From contig CAZVUW010000077.1 in NCBI GenBank assembly GCA_964629825.1, positions 1 to 15,903 on the forward strand: a DNA stretch of 15,903 bases, given 5' to 3'. Below are positions 7,313 to 13,895 of the stretch, in pieces. Numbering within the stretch: the first letter of the stretch is position 1; every line of letters starts with the position of its first letter. Source of the DNA: CAZVUW01 sp964629825 (GTDB lineage Bacteria; Actinomycetota; Nitriliruptoria; Euzebyales; Egibacteraceae). The notes beneath the pieces were generated by a model. That model was not told the DNA's origin. It saw nothing but the letters and a program-made list of their open reading frames with translations, and ran no database searches. Both the position numbers and the translations under genes were made by a program.

Positions 7313-8356
7313 TTAGGCCGCCGTGCGGCGTGCGACCTCGTCGCGCACAACGGGCGCGACCTCGGTGCCGAACAGCTCGATGGCGCGCATGACCTGGGCA
7401 TGGGGCATGGTGCCGACGCTCAGCTGCAGCAGGAAGCGGTCGTGCCGGAAGATCTCGTGCTGGTGGAGGATCTTCTCGATGACCTCCTGCGGGCTCCCGG
7501 TGACGAGCGCCCCGTGGATGTTGCGCTGGGCGTCGAAGTCGCGCCGGGACATCGGGGGCCACCCGCGCTCGCGGCCGATGCGGTTCATCATCAGCTCGGT
7601 GGACGGCCACGACGCGTCGGCTGCCTCCTGGCTGGTCGGAGCGATGAAGCCGTGGGAGTTGATGCTCACCGGCGTGTCTGGGTCATTGCCGAAGCGGCGC
7701 AGGGCCTCGCGGTAGAGCCCGATCAGCGGCGCGAAGCGCGCGGGCTGTCCGCCGATGATGGCCAGGGCCATCGGGAGGCCGAGGCTCGCCGCCCGCACGA
7801 CCGACGGCGGGTTCCCCCCGACCGCCAGCCACACCGGCAGCGGATCCTGCACGGGTCTGGGGTAGATGCCGAGGTTCTCGAACGATGGACGGTGCTTGCC
7901 GTTCCAGGTGACGTGCTCCGAGGAGCGCAGCGCGAGCAGGAGATGCAGCTTCTCTTCGAACAGCTCGTCGTAGTCGGCGAGGTCGTAGCCGAACAGCGGG
8001 AACGACTCGATGAAGGAGCCGCGTCCGGCCATGATCTCGGCCCGTCCGCCGGAGATCAGGTCCACGAGCGCGTGCTGCTGGAACACGCGCACGGGGTCGT
8101 CGGAGCTGAGCACCGACACCGCGGTCGTCAGGCGGATCCGACTGGTTCGGGCCGCAGCGGCGCCGAGCAGGACGGTCGGGGCTGAAGAGACGTAGTCCGG
8201 GCGGTGGTGCTCGCCGATCCCGAACACGTCGAGACCGACCTCGTCTGCCAGCACCACCTCCTCGAGCAGGTCCGCCACGCGCTGCTCGGGGGTCACGACG
8301 GCTCCGGTCAGAGGATCCGCCGTGCACTCGACGAACGTGTACAGGCCCAGCTCCAT
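7313..8356 (-). CDS. LLM-class (luciferase-like) flavin-dependent oxidoreductase
   Basis: A 347-residue TIM-barrel flavin monooxygenase of the bacterial-luciferase superfamily. It begins MELGLYTFVECTADP and contains VFGIGEHHRPDYVSSAP (near residue 53), IRLTTAVSVLSSDDPVRVFQ, DLISGGRAEIMAGRGSF, PLPVWLAVGGNPPSVVRAA and GLPMALAIIGG, all typical of the family and in the right order and length. Such enzymes use reduced FMN or F420 with oxygen or other acceptors; the substrate cannot be told from sequence. The ATG at 8354-8356 has AGGGGAG a few bases upstream; the open frame reaching 8662 upstream is the shadow of the divergent methyltransferase. It has its own terminator-like repeat before herA, so it is probably not part of the repair operon. 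A TAA stop is used. Confidence 0.93.
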   Translation of the reverse strand: MELGLYTFVECTADPLTGAVVTPEQRVADLLEEVVLADEVGLDVFGIGEHHRPDYVSSAPTVLLGAAAARTSRIRLTTAVSVLSSDDPVRVFQQHALVDLISGGRAEIMAGRGSFIESFPLFGYDLADYDELFEEKLHLLLALRSSEHVTWNGKHRPSFENLGIYPRPVQDPLPVWLAVGGNPPSVVRAASLGLPMALAIIGGQPARFAPLIGLYREALRRFGNDPDTPVSINSHGFIAPTSQEAADASWPSTELMMNRIGRERGWPPMSRRDFDAQRNIHGALVTGSPQEVIEKILHQHEIFRHDRFLLQLSVGTMPHAQVMRAIELFGTEVAPVVRDEVARRTAA

Positions 8357-8409
8357 CGTTCTCCCCTCGATCGCTGCCTGGCGCGGGCGTGCGGCTGGGC
8401 GCGGCGCGC

Positions 8410-8432
8410 GCGTGCAGCGCGGTGCACGCTGC
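8410..8432. promoter_or_regulatory. dyad operator candidate in the divergent promoter region
   Basis: GCGTGCA (8410-8416) and TGCACGC (8423-8429) are exact inverted repeats with a six-base spacer, and a nested pair GCAGCG (8414-8419) and CGCTGC (8427-8432) shares the same area. It lies in the 120-base gap between the divergent monooxygenase and methyltransferase genes, a usual place for a dimeric repressor site. No regulator gene is next to it. Confidence 0.35.
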
Positions 8433-8458
8433 CGCTGCGCAGGGACGCGTCCTGGCCC

Positions 8459-8464
8459 TAGGCT
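8459..8464 (+). promoter_or_regulatory. possible -10 element of the methyltransferase gene
   Basis: TAGGCT fits TAnnnT and ends six bases before the ATG at 8471 (twelve before the ATG at 8477), so the transcript would be leaderless or nearly so. No good -35 is seen. The small plus-strand gene at 15253 has the same arrangement (TAGCCT at 15240-15245, seven bases before ATG). Confidence 0.3.
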
Positions 8465-8476
8465 GCCAGGATGCCC

Positions 8477-9298
8477 ATGGACAGCTACCGACAGGCGAAC
8501 CTCGAGTCCTGGGAGGAGCGCGTGCCCATCCACGCGGCCTCCCGCATGTACGGGCTCGATCGCTTCATCGCCGAGCCGGACCGGCTCACCGGCGTCGTTG
8601 AGTTCGACGCCCCGCGGGTGGGTGACGTCAGGGGACGATCGCTGCTGCACCTCCAGTGCCACTTCGGCCTCGACACCCTGTCTTGGGCGCGACTGGGCGC
8701 GCGGGTCACGGGCGTCGACTTCTCACCGACGGCGATCGCGGTGGCCCGCCGCATCGCCGCCGACATCGGGGTCGAGGCGCGCTTCATCGAGAGCGAGCTC
8801 TACGACTCGCCGAACGTGCTGAACGAGACCTTCGACGTCGTCTACACAAGCGTCGGCGCGATCAACTGGCTGCCCGACATCCGCACGTGGGCGCGCATCG
8901 TCGCCGACTTCCTGGCCCCGGGCGGAACCTTCCACATGCGGGAGTCACACCCGATCCTCTCCGCAATCGATGACGTGCGCGAGGACCACCTGCTGGTGCT
9001 GCGGCATCCGTACTTCAACACCGGCAAGCCGGTGCGCTGGGACGAGCCCGGCACGTACACCGACGGCGGCGAGAACCTCGTCAACAACGTCACGTACGAG
9101 TGGCCGCACAGCCTCGGCGACGTCCTCGGCGGCCTGCTGGAGGCGGGTCTGCAGATCACCGCCTTCGAGGAGCACGACACGCTCGAGTGGCAGTTCCTCG
9201 ACTGGATGGTCCAGGTCGAGGGCGGCCGCTGGGCTCTGCCGGAGGGCCGCGAGCGCCTGCCCATGATGTTCTCGGTGACGGCGGTGAAGCCCGTCTGA
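8477..9298 (+). CDS. class I SAM-dependent methyltransferase
   Basis: A 273-residue Rossmann-fold methyltransferase. Motif I is LLHLQCHFGLDTLSWARLGA (residues 56-75), followed by VTGVDFSPTAIAVARR with acidic D81 for the SAM ribose, ETFDVVYTSVGAINWLPD as motif II, and FLAPGGTFHMRESHP as motif III. The variant HLQCHFGLDTLSWA is characteristic of a common bacterial family of small-molecule methyltransferases, so this is not a restriction-modification enzyme. The C-terminal half (LEWQFLDWMVQVEGGRWALP) probably covers the acceptor, which is unknown. The ATG at 8477 is preferred over 8471 because AGG at 8468-8470 is then correctly spaced; the 8471 start would need leaderless translation. It is divergent from the monooxygenase and convergent with the DUF2786 gene. 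Confidence 0.9.
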   Translation: MDSYRQANLESWEERVPIHAASRMYGLDRFIAEPDRLTGVVEFDAPRVGDVRGRSLLHLQCHFGLDTLSWARLGARVTGVDFSPTAIAVARRIAADIGVEARFIESELYDSPNVLNETFDVVYTSVGAINWLPDIRTWARIVADFLAPGGTFHMRESHPILSAIDDVREDHLLVLRHPYFNTGKPVRWDEPGTYTDGGENLVNNVTYEWPHSLGDVLGGLLEAGLQITAFEEHDTLEWQFLDWMVQVEGGRWALPEGRERLPMMFSVTAVKPV

Positions 9299-9304
9299 CG
9301 GTTC

Positions 9305-9355
9305 GGCGAGCGGGGACTCCGTCGTCGGTCGGGGGACCTCGGCCCGCCGCTCGCC
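9305..9355. terminator. shared hairpin between convergent genes
   Basis: GGCGAGCGG (9305-9313) and CCGCTCGCC (9347-9355) form nine perfect pairs around a loop that holds a small inner hairpin (GGTC 9327-9330 with GACC 9335-9338). It fills the gap between the methyltransferase stop (9298) and the DUF2786 stop (9359), so it could end both transcripts. There is no T-tract. Confidence 0.45.
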
Positions 9356-9358
9356 CGG

Positions 9359-10504
9359 TCATCGGCTTCCTGTCCCACGTGACAGGGGACCGCGCTTCAG
9401 ACTGATGTCGGCCTCATCGGCGGCGGCCTTGCCGGCCGCCCAGCCGCCCGCGTCGCTGGGCCCCCAGACGCGGCGCTTCATCGTCGGGAACGCCTCCTGG
9501 ACCGCGCGGTCGACTCGCTCCCGGCGAGCCACCAGCACTGGTAGCAGCTCGGAGTGCCTGGACGTGGCATCCGACACCGCCGTCTCGGTGGCGCCGCGCA
9601 GACGCTGGCCGATGCGCGCGGCGAAGCCGAGCAGGAACGATCGCCGGAACGCCCGCGTTCGGGATCGGCCGGCGCCGTCGCGGCGTGGTCCATGCCGCGC
9701 CATGGCCGCCGTCGCCTGCGCGAGCAGTGACGTCCCGAGCAGCTCGACCGCGTCGAGCGCGCCACCGAATCCGAACACGGTGACCCAGCCGAAGCCCGCG
9801 GTGTAGACGACGCTGCAGTCGTTCGCCGCACCCACCTCGGCCAGCAGGAGGGCCTTGGCGTCCGCATAGGGGTCGTCGACGTAGAGGCGACGGACCGTCG
9901 GCGCGCCCACGTCCTCGTCCGCATGCAGCAGGGCCTCGTCCACGGCGTGGCGGGCGATCAGCTCCTGAGCCTTGGCGGTGAGAGCCTCGGCCTCCTCCTC
10001 GAACTCGGTGGACTCCGCCTTGGCGAGCAGCGCCCGGACGCGGCGGAGGACGCGCTGGTCGAGGTGCCCCAGCGTCGCGGTCTCGATCACCCCGGGAGGC
10101 GGTAGGACCCGCGGGATCGGACCGAGGTTCCGAAGCAGGATGAGCAGCCCAAGCGCGGTGGCGATCAGCCGCGACTCGTCTTCGGCGCTGGAGCTGTCGT
10201 CGAGGCCGAGGCCCGTCTCGGCGGCGACGCCGTGACGCTCGGCGAGGGTATCGATCTGCTCGGTCCAGCTGGGGTGCAGCGGCTGCTCCCGCGCCGCGCG
10301 CCGGCGGCCATCCGCCGCGACGATCCGAGCCGCGAGTCTGCGGTAGTCGACATTCGCGCGCTTGGATGCCACCTGGACGACGTCCTCCGGTGTCCAACCG
10401 CGGCCCCACAGGTCGTCCAGCAGCGCGTCGATCTGCCTCCGCAGCTCCGCAGGGTCGGGCGGTGAGCGCCATCCGTCCGCCGGTCCGAATCTCTGCCGTG
10501 ACAT
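9359..10504 (-). CDS. DUF2786 domain protein
   Basis: A 381-residue protein. Residues about 154-193 (RRVRALLAKAESTEFEEEAEALTAKAQ, then ELIARH) match DUF2786. After it, 205-330 (DDPYADAKALLLAEVGAANDCSVVY, then a Gly-rich FGFGGALDAVELLGTSLLAQ and RRSFLLGFAARIGQRL) resembles the alpha/beta region that usually follows DUF2786. The N-terminal 100 residues are helical and charged and not recognised. The C-terminus is very Gly/Arg/Lys-rich (SDAGGWAAGKAAADEADISL). No membrane segment is seen. DUF2786 proteins have no established function and also occur in phages. The ATG at 10502-10504 has no clear ribosome-binding site. It lies 87 bases downstream of the ChaB/Rho_N gene on the same strand. Confidence 0.82.
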   Translation of the reverse strand: MSRQRFGPADGWRSPPDPAELRRQIDALLDDLWGRGWTPEDVVQVASKRANVDYRRLAARIVAADGRRRAAREQPLHPSWTEQIDTLAERHGVAAETGLGLDDSSSAEDESRLIATALGLLILLRNLGPIPRVLPPPGVIETATLGHLDQRVLRRVRALLAKAESTEFEEEAEALTAKAQELIARHAVDEALLHADEDVGAPTVRRLYVDDPYADAKALLLAEVGAANDCSVVYTAGFGWVTVFGFGGALDAVELLGTSLLAQATAAMARHGPRRDGAGRSRTRAFRRSFLLGFAARIGQRLRGATETAVSDATSRHSELLPVLVARRERVDRAVQEAFPTMKRRVWGPSDAGGWAAGKAAADEADISLKRGPLSRGTGSR

Positions 10505-10542
10505 GGGTGGAGTGTGACCCCGACCTCGGACAGCGACCGCGA

Positions 10543-10554
10543 TTCGTCGACGAA
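10543..10554. promoter_or_regulatory. 12-bp palindrome upstream of the DUF2786 gene
   Basis: TTCGTCGACGAA is a perfect palindrome about 40 bases before the ATG of the DUF2786 gene and inside the 87-base gap after the ChaB/Rho_N gene. It could be an operator, but 12-bp palindromes are not rare and it does not match the actinobacterial LexA box. Confidence 0.22.
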
Positions 10555-10591
10555 CTCTGGGGATAACGCGTGAGCGTCTGGCCCGGTGGCG

Positions 10592-10972
10592 TCAGTCCTG
10601 CTTGCGCGCGATGGCCTGCGCCAGCTCCTGCTTGTTCATTGAGGAGCGGCCCTTGACTCCAAGGCGCCGAGCTCGCTCGTAGAGCTCCTTCTTGTTGTTG
10701 CCGCGCACGTCCACGCCACCAGCCGTCTCGCCGCCCGGGTTCGGACCGCGGCCGGCGGCTCGCTCGTCGCTGGGACCCGGCTCGTCCTTCGGCTCCCAGT
10801 GATCCCCGACCTTCTCATGGGTGTGCTTCAGCGCCGAGTACGCCACCCGGTGCGCCCGCTCCTCGGAGTCGTATTGCTCGTGCGCCGCATCGAGGGCCTT
10901 CGCATAGGTGCGCTGGGCCTTCCGTGGTGACCGCTTGATCGTCCCCGGCAGGTCTTCCTTGCTGGTCGGCAT
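10592..10972 (-). CDS. ChaB-like / Rho N-terminal domain protein
   Basis: A 126-residue soluble protein with two small domains. Residues 8-58 match ChaB (LPGTIKRSPRKAQRTYAKAL, then EQYDSEERAHRVAYSALKHTHEK). Residues about 92-126 match the Rho N-terminal helical (SAP-like) motif (NKKELYERARRLGVKGRSSM, then NKQELAQAIARKQ), which can bind nucleic acid. A Gly/Pro-rich linker joins them. ChaB was named as a cation transport regulator, but that role is not secure; the Rho_N part hints at DNA or RNA binding. The start has AGGAGG at seven bases, the strongest ribosome-binding site in the window, so it may be well expressed. It starts divergently from the plus-strand gene at 11184. Confidence 0.88.
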   Translation of the reverse strand: MPTSKEDLPGTIKRSPRKAQRTYAKALDAAHEQYDSEERAHRVAYSALKHTHEKVGDHWEPKDEPGPSDERAAGRGPNPGGETAGGVDVRGNNKKELYERARRLGVKGRSSMNKQELAQAIARKQD

Positions 10973-11002
10973 CGCGGGCCTCCTGTGGTCGGGCCACCCG
11001 GT

Positions 11003-11029
11003 CTACCCGTTGTGCCCTTGGGCTACCCG
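11003..11029. promoter_or_regulatory. spaced CTACCCG direct repeats upstream of the ChaB/Rho_N gene
   Basis: CTACCCG occurs at 11003-11009 and 11023-11029, exactly 20 bases (about two helical turns) apart, with a related CCACCCG at 10994-11000. On the minus strand these read CGGGTAG, similar to the GGGTA of stress sigma-factor -10 elements, but no matching GTTT -35 was found. They may be an activator or repressor site in the 211-base gap 10973-11183; I see nothing else convincing there. Confidence 0.25.
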
Positions 11030-11183
11030 GTGCAGGCCCTGAGGCCGATGACGCCGCGGTTTCCACAGGTCCGCGATGTGATCTCGCCGCCTTCGACCGG
11101 TGTCCCGGGATAGTGGGCGTCAGGGCACGCCGACGCCGTCGGAACCTCCCACGGGACGCGACGGCCGGTCGATCGGGTCTGCG

Positions 11184-11792
11184 ATGCAGCGCTGGGATGA
11201 GGTGGAGCAGTGGCTCAAGGAAGAGGCCGAGGCGGATCTGCTCGCCGGCCAGGACTCGGCCCGGCCCTGCCTGGCCGCCTATCGCGGGCACGAGCCGCTG
11301 TTCGTCGCCTTCTTGAGGCGCTTCGAGAAGGGCCGCTACCACGACGCCGTGATCGAGCTGCTCGCCCTGGCCATCCCGCTTCAGGCGAACCAGCTCGCGA
11401 TGTCCATGACCGGTCGCGCCTGGTCCCTGGACGATCCGATCGTGCCGGTGAGCGAGGAGGGGGACCTGCGTCAGCGGGTCCTGATGATCGAGTCGGCCGA
11501 TTCGACCTCGGGGGCGGTCGAGTCGTTGAGCGTGATCTTCCCCTTCGAGCAGACGGCACCCGGCGCCCCCCTTCGATGGGGCGATCGCATCGCGCACGGC
11601 GGCGCCCAGGGCTGGATCCCTGGGGCGCTGCGCATCGCCGTGCAGCCCGAGACGCACCGGAGGATGCACTCGACCGATGCCGACATGCGGCAGCAGGCGG
11701 CTCGAATCCAGCACCTCGGCCACCTGCTGGCCCTGGCACCGAGCGTGTCGACGCGCCTGCGGCTGGCGGTGCGCCGCCGTGGACTGCGCTAG
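11184..11792 (+). CDS. uncharacterised protein
   Basis: A 202-residue protein that I do not recognise. It starts with an acidic helical segment (MQRWDEVEQWLKEEAEADLL), then GHEPLFVAFLRRFEKGRYHDA and a hydrophobic stretch IELLALAIPLQANQLAMSMTG. The middle (VLMIESADSTSGAVESLSVI, then FPFEQTAPGAPLRWG) looks like beta strands, and the end is basic (STRLRLAVRRRGLR). No signal peptide or obvious membrane span is seen. The frame is open from a GTG at 11100, but the ATG at 11184 begins the structured part; the ribosome-binding site is weak either way. Clean codon use over 600 bases and absence of a better frame support it as real. It is divergent from the ChaB/Rho_N gene and convergent with the membrane operon. 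Confidence 0.7.
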   Translation: MQRWDEVEQWLKEEAEADLLAGQDSARPCLAAYRGHEPLFVAFLRRFEKGRYHDAVIELLALAIPLQANQLAMSMTGRAWSLDDPIVPVSEEGDLRQRVLMIESADSTSGAVESLSVIFPFEQTAPGAPLRWGDRIAHGGAQGWIPGALRIAVQPETHRRMHSTDADMRQQAARIQHLGHLLALAPSVSTRLRLAVRRRGLR

Positions 11793-11828
11793 GGATCTCG
11801 CGCCGGGTCCGGCTAACGTGGCGATGGT

Positions 11829-12563
11829 TCAGACGCCGGGATCAGGACGCTCGTCAGGGTGGTTCCCGGGGTCGGTCTGTGGGTCCGAGCCGGTCTGCGG
11901 GCCTGGCTCCCCGGCCGAACGCCCCTGCGCGAGGTCAGGCGGACTCGGCCGGGTCTCCGGGCCTGGCTCTCCGATCGAGCGCGCCTGCGAGGGGTCGAGC
12001 TCGTCGCCATGTCCGTGGTGATGATGGCTGGCTGAGCCTCCGGGGGCCGCCCCGCCGGGCGGTGGAACGGCGCGGTCGAGCTCCGCGCGCGCCGCCTCGA
12101 GAAGGCGCAGACGTTCGGCGACCTCCTCGAGGCGACCTCCGGCAGCGCTCCCACCGCGCTTCACGGCCTCGGCCAGCAAGGTCCCCGCCGCGTCCTCGAG
12201 GGCGGTGACCGCCGCCTCGGCCGTGGCGAGATGATCGGCGCGCAGCCGTTCGGGCAGCGCCGCGATTGCCACCAGCTGCGCATCGATGTCCAGGGCCGCC
12301 TGCTCGAGGTCGTGCCGCTCCGCTTCCGAGACGCCGACATCGGCCTGGGCCCGGAGTCCGCTGACCGCATCCCGAAGGCGCCGGTGCAGCCTGGCCTCCG
12401 GAGTGTGTGCGCCGGCCCAGCTGGCCGGGGCGGGGCTCGGCACCCCAGGGACGATCTGGTTGGAGCGCTCCTGGCTGCGGCGAATGCCGATCGTCAGCCC
12501 GACCAGACCCGCCACGATGAGAAGGAGCATCAGCAGCAGGAGGAGGGCGAGGAACGCGTTCAT
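11829..12563 (-). CDS. membrane-anchored helical protein with repeat tail
   Basis: A 244-residue protein that I do not recognise by family. An N-terminal hydrophobic helix (FLALLLLLMLLLIVAGLVGL, about 4-26) followed by RR looks like a signal anchor with a cytoplasmic body. Residues about 52-165 are Ala/Glu/Leu/Arg-rich and should form helices or a coiled coil. The tail holds HHHHGHGDE (possible metal binding) and two 20-residue repeats beginning GEPGPETRPSPPD and GEPGPQTGSDPQT. Its ATG overlaps the stop of the zinc-ribbon gene (ATGA), so translation is coupled and it is the third gene of the SPFH operon. The frame remains open upstream to 12869 as a shadow. Its job is probably structural and tied to the two proteins before it. 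Confidence 0.8.
   Translation of the reverse strand: MNAFLALLLLLMLLLIVAGLVGLTIGIRRSQERSNQIVPGVPSPAPASWAGAHTPEARLHRRLRDAVSGLRAQADVGVSEAERHDLEQAALDIDAQLVAIAALPERLRADHLATAEAAVTALEDAAGTLLAEAVKRGGSAAGGRLEEVAERLRLLEAARAELDRAVPPPGGAAPGGSASHHHHGHGDELDPSQARSIGEPGPETRPSPPDLAQGRSAGEPGPQTGSDPQTDPGNHPDERPDPGV
11891..11990. repeat. imperfect 60-bp tandem repeat within a coding region
   Basis: Positions 11891-11930 and 11951-11990 are clearly similar (shared core GGGCCTGGCTC at 11899-11909 and 11959-11969, then related CCCTGCG and GCCTGCG ends) with a period of exactly 60 bases. It encodes two 20-residue units of the C-terminal tail of the membrane-anchored protein, and the period keeps the reading frame. 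Confidence 0.7.
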
Positions 12564-13891
12564 GAGCTGCGATACAGGTAGAAGGCGATCGCGGCGACGA
12601 TGAGTGCGGCGATGACCGCGGCTGCGATCTTGACCTTGCTCCAGGGGCGCTGGCCATGGACCTCGCCGGTGGCGCCGTTGATGAAGACCTGGAACGGCTG
12701 GCCCTCGTAGATAACGGTGAGGAGCCAGATCGGGAGCAGCAGGTGTGCGAACGTCAGGCTGCGGAAGGTCGAGTCCTTCTGGAAGATCCGCTGGTGGTCG
12801 CCGCCGATGTCGCGGCGGATCGTCCACTCGATCTCGGAGTCCATCCGCTCGCTGGCCTCGACAAAGCACTCCTCCACGTCGTGGTCATAGGTGCGCGACA
12901 GGTGCCCAGCCACGAACTCGGGTGAGAACGGCTGCACCAGGTTCATCGGCCAGGGCTCCAGCTCGCCCACATGGCGGCGGTCGAAGCCGTCGTTGGCGAG
13001 CACCGTGACATCGACGAAGGTGTTCCGGACGCGGCCTCTGACGTTGCGCCAGCGCGTGCGGACCTCGGTTCGTGCGTTCTCGCCCGAGCCGACGGTCACG
13101 GTGTAGTTGTCGCCGCGCTGGCCGCTGTAGGTGGTCACGACGTCCGCGTCGTAGCTGAAGTACGCGGCGTAGACGCTGGTGAACGAACCGGTCCGGCTGT
13201 ACGTCTTGAACTCGTTCGGGGCGAACCAGCGGCTCGAGATCCAGTCCTGGAGCGCCTTCTTCGCGGCCTTCTCGTCGATCTGGAACGGCAGCACGCCGTC
13301 AACTGGCAGTCGTGAGGGCGCATCGTGGACGTCGTCCCGCTGGATGGGCGTCGCGCAGTACGGGCAGCGCGTGGCGGTCAGGGTTCCGGTGAAGGTCGTG
13401 TGCCCGCCGCAGTTCTGGCAGACGACCTCCTTCTGACCGACGACCTGCTGCTCGTGCTCGGCTGAGCGGTGCCGAAGCTCTTGCACGGCGCTCCGCAGGT
13501 CGCGCTTCGGCCCGACCTGGCGCTCCTGCACCTCGCGGAGGTCCTCGACGTTCCCGCAGTGCGGGCAGGCCAGCTTCTGCCGCACGATGTCGAACTCGAG
13601 CTCGCCGCCGCAGCGGGCGCAGGGGTAGGTCCTGGTCAGCTCGGTTCGGTGGTGCAGCGCATGGGCTTCCGAGCGCGCCTCGGGTGGAGGCGGCACAGGG
13701 GCGACCGCATCGCTCGGCGCCCCCGGAGCCTCCCCGGGTAGGGGCGGCGGTGCCGGCTGGGGCGCTGAGCCAGGCAGTGGCGGCGGCGACGGCGCCGGCG
13801 CGGAGCCGGGGAGCGGCGGAGGCCCGTCCAGCGGCGGCGGGCCGGGTGCCGGCCCCTCGCGCTCCGGCGGCAGATCTTGTGATCGGGCCAC
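12560..13891 (-). CDS. double zinc-ribbon (TFIIB-type) membrane protein
   Basis: A 443-residue protein. Residues 1-75 are a proline-rich head with PPPLPG repeats. Two zinc ribbons follow: CARC (C91, C94) with CPHC (C109, C112), and CQNC (C158, C161) with CPYC (C176, C179). Residues 198-415 form a conserved beta-rich body (VLPFQIDEKAAKKALQDWIS, VYAAYFSYDAD, PIWLLTVIYEGQPFQVFING, TGEVHGQRPWS), followed by a membrane helix at 421-440 and a short end. Homologues are often named TFIIB-type zinc ribbon-containing or PriA-like proteins, but no helicase motif is present. The start is a GTG four bases after the SPFH stop, and the end overlaps the next gene by ATGA. It is probably membrane-bound with a cytoplasmic body and a partner of the SPFH protein. 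Confidence 0.88.
   Translation of the reverse strand: MARSQDLPPEREGPAPGPPPLDGPPPLPGSAPAPSPPPLPGSAPQPAPPPLPGEAPGAPSDAVAPVPPPPEARSEAHALHHRTELTRTYPCARCGGELEFDIVRQKLACPHCGNVEDLREVQERQVGPKRDLRSAVQELRHRSAEHEQQVVGQKEVVCQNCGGHTTFTGTLTATRCPYCATPIQRDDVHDAPSRLPVDGVLPFQIDEKAAKKALQDWISSRWFAPNEFKTYSRTGSFTSVYAAYFSYDADVVTTYSGQRGDNYTVTVGSGENARTEVRTRWRNVRGRVRNTFVDVTVLANDGFDRRHVGELEPWPMNLVQPFSPEFVAGHLSRTYDHDVEECFVEASERMDSEIEWTIRRDIGGDHQRIFQKDSTFRSLTFAHLLLPIWLLTVIYEGQPFQVFINGATGEVHGQRPWSKVKIAAAVIAALIVAAIAFYLYRSS
13724..13822 (-). repeat. 36-bp period proline-rich repeats
   Basis: Within the zinc-ribbon gene the hexapeptide PPPLPG recurs at residues 24-29, 36-41 and 48-53 (12-residue period), preceded by PPPLDG at 18-23. 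The matching DNA shows a 36-bp imperfect tandem repeat. Such tracts are flexible and can bind proline-recognition domains. Confidence 0.75.
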
Positions 13892-13895
13892 AGCG

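Noticed and set aside
8477..9298. DNA methyltransferase of a restriction-modification system
   Set aside because: No DPPY, NPPF or PCQ-type catalytic motif and no restriction gene; the motif I variant is that of small-molecule methyltransferases.
11802..11813. GCCGGGTCCGGC as terminator between the convergent genes ending at 11792 and 11829
   Set aside because: A five-pair stem with a two-base loop is too small to support a call.
12560..13891. Primosomal helicase PriA
   Set aside because: Only the zinc-ribbon resemblance is present; there is no Walker A or other helicase motif, and it ends in a membrane helix.
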